From the NCBI RefSeq assembly GCF_019175385.1, contig NC_083341.1, forward strand, positions 61,475,800 through 61,539,799: a stretch of 64,000 nucleotides of DNA, given 5' to 3'. The position numbers and the translations under genes were made by a program. Of the stretch, positions 58,981 to 64,000 are shown one piece after another (position 1 is the first letter of the stretch; each line of letters begins with the position of its first letter). This DNA comes from Lycium barbarum. Taxonomy: Eukaryota > Streptophyta > Magnoliopsida > Solanales > Solanaceae. The notes below the pieces were generated by a model, which saw only the letters and a list, made by a program, of their open reading frames with translations, was not told the DNA's origin and searched no databases.

Positions 58981-59191
58981 CAACAACAGTTATCACTTGA
59001 GTATCGACATGACACCTTTTGAGGCTTTGTATGGTAGGAGACGTAGGTCTCTGGTTGACTGGTTTGATGTATTTGAGGTTCGACCTTGGTGTATAGATCT
59101 GTTGAGAGAGTGAGGATTATTCAGGCTAAGATTTTGGCAGCTCAGAGTTGACAGAAGATGTATGAGGACCAGAAGCTCCGAGATCTAGAGT

Positions 59192-59596
59192 TTGCCGTTG
59201 GTGGCAAGGTGCAATTGGAAGATTTCACCCATGAAGGGTGTTATGAGGTTCAGCAAGAGAGGCAAGTTGAGTCAGTGGTATATTGGGCCTTTTGAGATTT
59301 TTGACCATGTGGGCGATGTTGCTTATGAGTTGGCCTTGCCGCCAGGCTTGGAGGAAGTTCATCTGATTTTCCATGTGTCTATGCTGGAGAAGTACCATGT
59401 GGATAGTACTTATATTGTTCGTTGGGATTCGATATTGCTTGATGAGAATTTGACCTATGAGAAGGAGCCTATTGTGATTTTGAATAGGCAGGTTCGAAAG
59501 TTGAGGTCCAAGGAGATTGCTTCTGTGAAGGTGCAATGGAAGCATCATCCTGTTGAGGAGGCCACTTGGGAGACTAAGTTCAATATGTGTAGCTGA
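59192..59596 (+). pseudogene. Integrase C-terminus with GPY/F and chromodomain-like end
   Basis: Contains YIGPFEIFDHVGDVAYELAL (GPY/F module), FHVSMLEKY and, at the end, VQWKHHPVEEATWE, which is the chromodomain-like signature of Tekay/Del/Galadriel chromoviruses. Chromodomains steer integration to particular chromatin. The piece is open to its own stop, but its start lies downstream of stops and frame changes. Confidence 0.88.
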
Positions 59597-59683
59597 TATC
59601 CTCAGTTGTTCGCTGATTCAGGTACCTCTCCGTTCCTTTCCTTTCTTCGCTCGAGGACGAGCAATGGTTTAATTGGTATCTGA

Positions 59684-62397
59684 TGTAACTCCCCTCTTGG
59701 TGGTTATAGTATATTCGACACTTCTTGTTTATCTCAGTTTTGACCCGAGGGGACCATTGACACACTTCTGGAGGTATTTAGATTTGATTCGGGCGACTAT
59801 TAGTGGAATTTGGGCTTTAAGCGAAAAAGATTCTACTTAAAGTTGACTTTTTGGTAAACGGACCTTTTTTAAAAATTCATCGATTCTGAAAGGTTTGGAT
59901 GGTCATTTAGAACTTGTGTGCATATCTGATTTGGTTTTCAGTGCACTCGGGTGCATTTTCGGACTTGGTTTGGGAAGTTGGAATAGAGGCATCGGGGGTT
60001 GACTCGGTCAACTAGACCTCTGTTGGGAATTCCAAGGCACGAGTGCGTTCGTAGTGTGTTTTTATGTGTGTCTATGTATGTGGTTTGTGAGCAGATGGCC
60101 TCGGGTATTAGTCAGGATTTCAGATTGAAATTGTGATTATTTTTGAAAAAATCTGGTGCGGGTGTCCGCCATACCGCCATAGCGGTGGGATGAGCCGTTG
60201 TGGTAACCAAGTGCATTTGAAGGTCGACCGTCTCAGCGGTCTGACAGGCCGTCGAGGCGGTATAGTATCGTTCCTGGTTATTTCATTAATTGTGTATTAA
60301 AAGCCCTTAGTCCCTCATTTATTACTATATCGAAATCTAAGCTTTTGGGAGCAAATCTAGGATATCCTTGGAGAAGATTCTTGGTGGCAATTTCTTCTAA
60401 TCCCTTTACTATTCCATTATCCCTAATCATCTTAGAATCCCTTTATCTTGATTGTTCATTAAGTTATTGAAGATTAAAAGTGGGTTTAATGAGTTATTCT
60501 TCTAGGCTTCTAAATCATGATTTGTTGGTCGGGTTAGCTTCCTTAAGCATTGAATTGATGATTCGAATCCTTTATTTCATAACTTCTTCCTAATTAGAGG
60601 CTAATTTATGGAATTGGAAGTTAGGGTTTATACCCAAATTTGGGGGTTTTGCCTAGAATTCAAAATTTAGTGAACTGTTGATTATTCTAGCTTGTTATTG
60701 ATGGGAAATGATCACCTAGAGGTTTAATTTCATGTTAGGACCTTTAGATTCCTAATTGAATTCTTCTAATTCATGAACCCTATTCCATAGGTTGGGGGTT
60801 TAGGTCTTGAATAGAAGTAGTGTTTGTTTGATGTTCTTTTTGATTCTAATTCCATGATTTGAATATGCTTTAGAATTTCTTGATCTCGAGGATGAAAGGG
60901 AAGGAAAGGTTAAGGTGTGATCGTTGGTGATATTGCTGTTCGGCCTTCCAGGTAGGTTACGATTTACCCCTGTGGTGAGACTTCGACTAGCGAAGCATAT
61001 ATTTAGATGATATTGTCGGAGATTTCATATAAAACCTTCGGGTATGAAGTTGGGTTTGATGTTGCCTTAGGGTTTGGTATTGCTTGTGACTTGTTTGATC
61101 GGGCTAATGGCCCGTAGACTCCACAGGACCATTTGGTACGTTGTGTATAAATTGGTGGATTGGTTGTGAATTGGGAGTAAATCGGAAGGATGAAATTACT
61201 TGATATTGATATTGGTACTTAGTGTATGCCTCGTTATTGGTATAGCCATTTTGGGATAATTGGCTCTTATTGTTATGAAAATTGGAGATTCATTATGATT
61301 ACTGTGTGGATCACTTGTGGATGACTTTGATGTGCTGTGTGTGGCACAACTTGAACTTGATATTATTCATTGTTTGTACTTGCATCGCTCTTTATTCATT
61401 TCATATTATATTATTATGTTGTGTGACTTGCACTATTGTTGGAAATGAGAAGGAACATTGATGATTATGGAACATGGTAAGTTACCTCTGAGCTATGTGC
61501 GGAGGGGCTGATATGGAACACTGATATTGCTATACTTGTAGATAATTGGGTCCTCTAAGCTTTGTGCGAAGTGACGGTGCTTGGACTTCGTGGGTCCCTC
61601 TTGGTTTGTGCTGCCGAGGCGTGAAGGTATTCCGCTGTCGGAGTGCTTGCATTGCATTCATATGTCATATTGCACTGCTTGATTGTGCTTCGTGGTAGCT
61701 TATGCTTTGGATACTGTGCTGGTCATATTCTTGGATTGTATTTGATATGGGCTACGTGTTGATTTGTCTTGATGAGACTTGGTTTTCGATATACTTGGAT
61801 ATTGTTTCACTTGGGGCTAGTTGTTACATCAAGGCTTGATTATGTGAGTCAATTTCTATGAACCATGACTTGTACTCTATGGTTTGCTTGTTTTCTCTTA
61901 CTTTATTGTCTTTATATATGTCAACTAGTCTTAGTCAGCCTATGATACCTACCAGTACTGTTGTTGTACTGACCTGCACTTGCTGCATTCTTTTATGAAT
62001 GTAGAATTCCAGGTGGGATTGACCTCTGTTTCTCGTGACTGATTGTGATTTCGAGAGTTGCTGTTCAGAGTCTACAGGGTGAGCACGAGGATGTCCGCTG
62101 CCTCTTTTATTTATGTCTTATTTGCTATTCCGAGACATATTCAGACTTTTGATGTATTATTGATAATTCCAGACTATAGATTCTAGTTAGATGCTTTTGT
62201 ATGGTTAGACCAGACGCGGGGGTGTATTTTCCTTACTTCCGCATATTTCTGTATTATTGTCGTCAGACATACGTGATTTTGTTTGTTCCGCTTAATAACT
62301 TATTTATTCATGTTTTTATTATTGTTGGGTTAAGAGTTCGCCTACAGTGGTGGGAAAGGTAGGTGATCGCGCGACTTAGCTAAATTGGGCTATGACA
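59684..62397 (+). repeat. 3' LTR of the Tekay-like element
   Basis: Begins TGTAACTCCCC (first bases already diverged from the 5' copy) and ends GGGCTATGACA. The CpG-rich block is shortened (60160-60270, about 110 bp against 185 bp). The leader donor is changed from GTAAGT to GCAATT at 60387. Hairpins I and II are at 61953-61971 and 61984-62003. Confidence 0.92.
61953..62003 (+). other. Hairpin pair near 3' LTR end
   Basis: Hairpin I: CAGTAC (61953-61958) with GTACTG (61966-61971). Hairpin II: TGCATTC (61984-61990) with GAATGTA (61997-62003), one G-U pair. Confidence 0.75.
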
Positions 62398-64000
62398 ACT
62401 GGTTAGCATCATAGGCCGACTAAGATTAGTTAACGCAATACAGTACAAAATCAATCAAGATAAACAGATAAGTACAGTCGTACACCCCTTTATAAATCCT
62501 ACCTATAGATAACCATCCCAACATAAGCCTACCCAGATCACTCTACCTCTATCACAACAAAGTAACAATGGAAATTAAAGAGTATCGGACAACAATCAGT
62601 CTCAACTCAAGAAAGACTCTTAGACGTCCTGACTCTCAATGATTAATTAATACGAAACAACAAACCTTCATGTCAACCCATCCTAGGTGGAACCACAACA
62701 CCTTACCTTTATTCCTTTCAATGATTAGACGGACTGGCAATTTGGCAAGTAGACACTGCAGTCAGTGACCCAAAATGAATTAGAAATAAATCATCCCCCA
62801 GTCATTAGTGTAGAAATAAGTAAAATGCAACGCGACTAATGATTGTATTACAACCGTACACACGTGCTAATGGTGTTATTCACCCAATAATCATGATCTG
62901 CAGGGGACCCATGGCGTCCATGTACCACTCGTTCTGGAGCTGACCTCGGATCACGAGCCCATAACTAGGTCACATCCTCACCCCCTGTTAAATAAGCCTT
63001 TGTATACATATATATCTCTGTATCTGATCACAATATGAATCTCAACACGTTTCTAGTTCAACAGTCAATATGGAACATAATAAGTAAATAATACCAATGC
63101 CAATGAATACAAGACCCCAATTTCAATCACTAGTACCAATGTCAATGAATATAGGACCCCATGCCACAGTTCATGATAGACTCAAACAAATCAACTCAAC
63201 AACAACATGAATACACAAAGAAGTAAAATACATTCAAAGTACGAGTCACCCTAGCATACGGTATGACAAGACCCTAATGTGGCCAGCTCAGTAGTGGAAC
63301 GACTACCACACACTAACTAAATCTGCACCAAGAATATACACACCACATCCTTCTTATCATACATAATGACTACACGCCTTGGTTTACCTTCTCATTTAAT
63401 GGCGAATAAACCACAAAAGTAGCATTAATACTAACCTAGATAATATCTGACCGAACTCCATGCTCGAAGACCTAAGCATGCTTTCTCCCGTCAACTATAT
63501 AACATATATATGACTCACTAATCAAAATCTAACTCAAGTAAATCGTAACCTACCTCGATGCCAAGCAACTATGATGAACATCGATGAAATATTCATCCTT
63601 CCATTTCTGAATGGGAAGCCATGACGAAAAAGTCTAGGGATATCACGAATCCGAGAACAAAAGTCAAACTAATGCATACGCGGTACTCTAAGCTACCTAA
63701 TTAACTAATCTTTACAAGTCATATAATATAACCCTCCTCTTGGGTTCCCAATTCAAGTAGTCAAGTCTTAACCTATTCTCTAAATATTGAAAGAATCATT
63801 ATTCGGGGCTTTGTTTATCATTTTGAACAATAATCTATAAGAAGTTTTCGAAAATACAAGATTTCTGTTCAAGACAACCCATCGCATGTTCCTCGGGTGG
63901 AAACAATGATAAAGACACCATTTTATTTACTCCATGAGAAAAGGGCTAGTAAAGAAAGAATTATCTTTAAAGAAGAAGGCATGTAGGAGGTTTGAATGGT

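Larger units (their letters stand above)
52295..62397 (+). mobile_element. Complete Ty3/gypsy element of Tekay/Del type, defective
   Basis: 5' LTR 52295-55120 (2826 bp), 3' LTR 59684-62397 (2714 bp). The duplications are ACTAG (52290-52294) and ACTGG (62398-62402). The uninserted site CACGTACTGGTAAGCATCAT is present in the sister LTRs at 40734 and 49652, which confirms the exact boundaries. The internal region has the primer site, gag, zinc knuckle, protease, fragmented RT, RNase H, integrase and a chromodomain-like C-terminus, the order of Ty3/gypsy chromoviruses. Numerous stops, an RT deletion and LTR-derived sequence in pol make it non-autonomous today. Confidence 0.93.
51909..64000 (-). 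mobile_element. Reverse LTR split by the Tekay-like element, cut by window end
   Basis: Begins tatcatgaccca (reverse complement of an LTR end) at 51909. It can be followed to 52294, resumes at 62398 (actggttagcatcataggcc) and runs to the window end. It parallels 37671-43007 and 49258-51888 in order. Only 20 bp separate it from the preceding LTR. Confidence 0.8.

Overview
This is plant nuclear DNA, almost certainly from a nightshade (Solanaceae). The reasons are an ortholog of a plant NADPH oxidase split by 13 GT-AG introns, an RTE-type LINE tail ending in TTG repeats, tRNA-derived SINEs of the TS/SolS type, Stowaway, hAT, CACTA and palindromic MITE families, and several nested Ty3/gypsy LTR families whose primer-binding site resembles TGGTATCAGAGC (initiator tRNA-Met). 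There are no bacterial, organellar or CRISPR features.

Only two genes look intact. (1) A plus-strand respiratory burst oxidase of the RBOHE type runs from 18610 to 29161 in 14 exons. The joined exons give 2730 nt, 909 residues plus a stop, with no disruption. (2) A small minus-strand two-exon gene, 33491 to 30920, encodes 99 residues with one C-terminal membrane segment. The two genes converge. The introns and flanks of both are loaded with MITEs and SINEs.

The left side (1-18 kb) holds, in order: the end of a reverse-oriented LTR (1-505); a probable Tat/Ogre-like LTR end; a decayed minus-strand DUF1985 gene of the type carried by Mutator-like elements; a LINE RNase H remnant; a 1.4-kb hAT element (7092-8492); a 3.0-kb solo LTR (8505-11523); and a Russian-doll insertion. 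In that insertion a Stowaway MITE is split by a 5.5-kb hAT element (11799-17287), which is itself split by a 4.3-kb CACTA element (12229-16486) carrying a broken Transposase_24-type gene.

The middle (29-37.7 kb) is the second gene, several MITEs and SINEs, and a 5'-truncated RTE LINE with a perfect 13-bp target duplication.

The right side (37.7-64 kb) is a retrotransposon nest. A reverse-oriented LTR element (37671-51888) is interrupted by a solo LTR (37793-40461), a truncated LTR (about 43030-44883) and a gene-like unit with TATA box, leader intron and a decayed plant-transposon-protein gene (44884-48950). That unit's intron hosts a hAT element. Next to it, another reverse LTR (51909 to beyond the window) is interrupted by a complete Tekay/Del-like element (52295-62397). 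This element's pol lacks the reverse transcriptase core and contains LTR-derived sequence.

The most unusual signal lies in the LTRs. Very different LTR sequences share one architecture: a CpG-rich palindromic block, a TATA-like site, a leader splice donor, an array of tandem repeats, and two consecutive hairpins near the 3' end. The hairpins keep their pairing through compensatory and G-U changes. Empty-site comparison inside the window proves one of the insertions.
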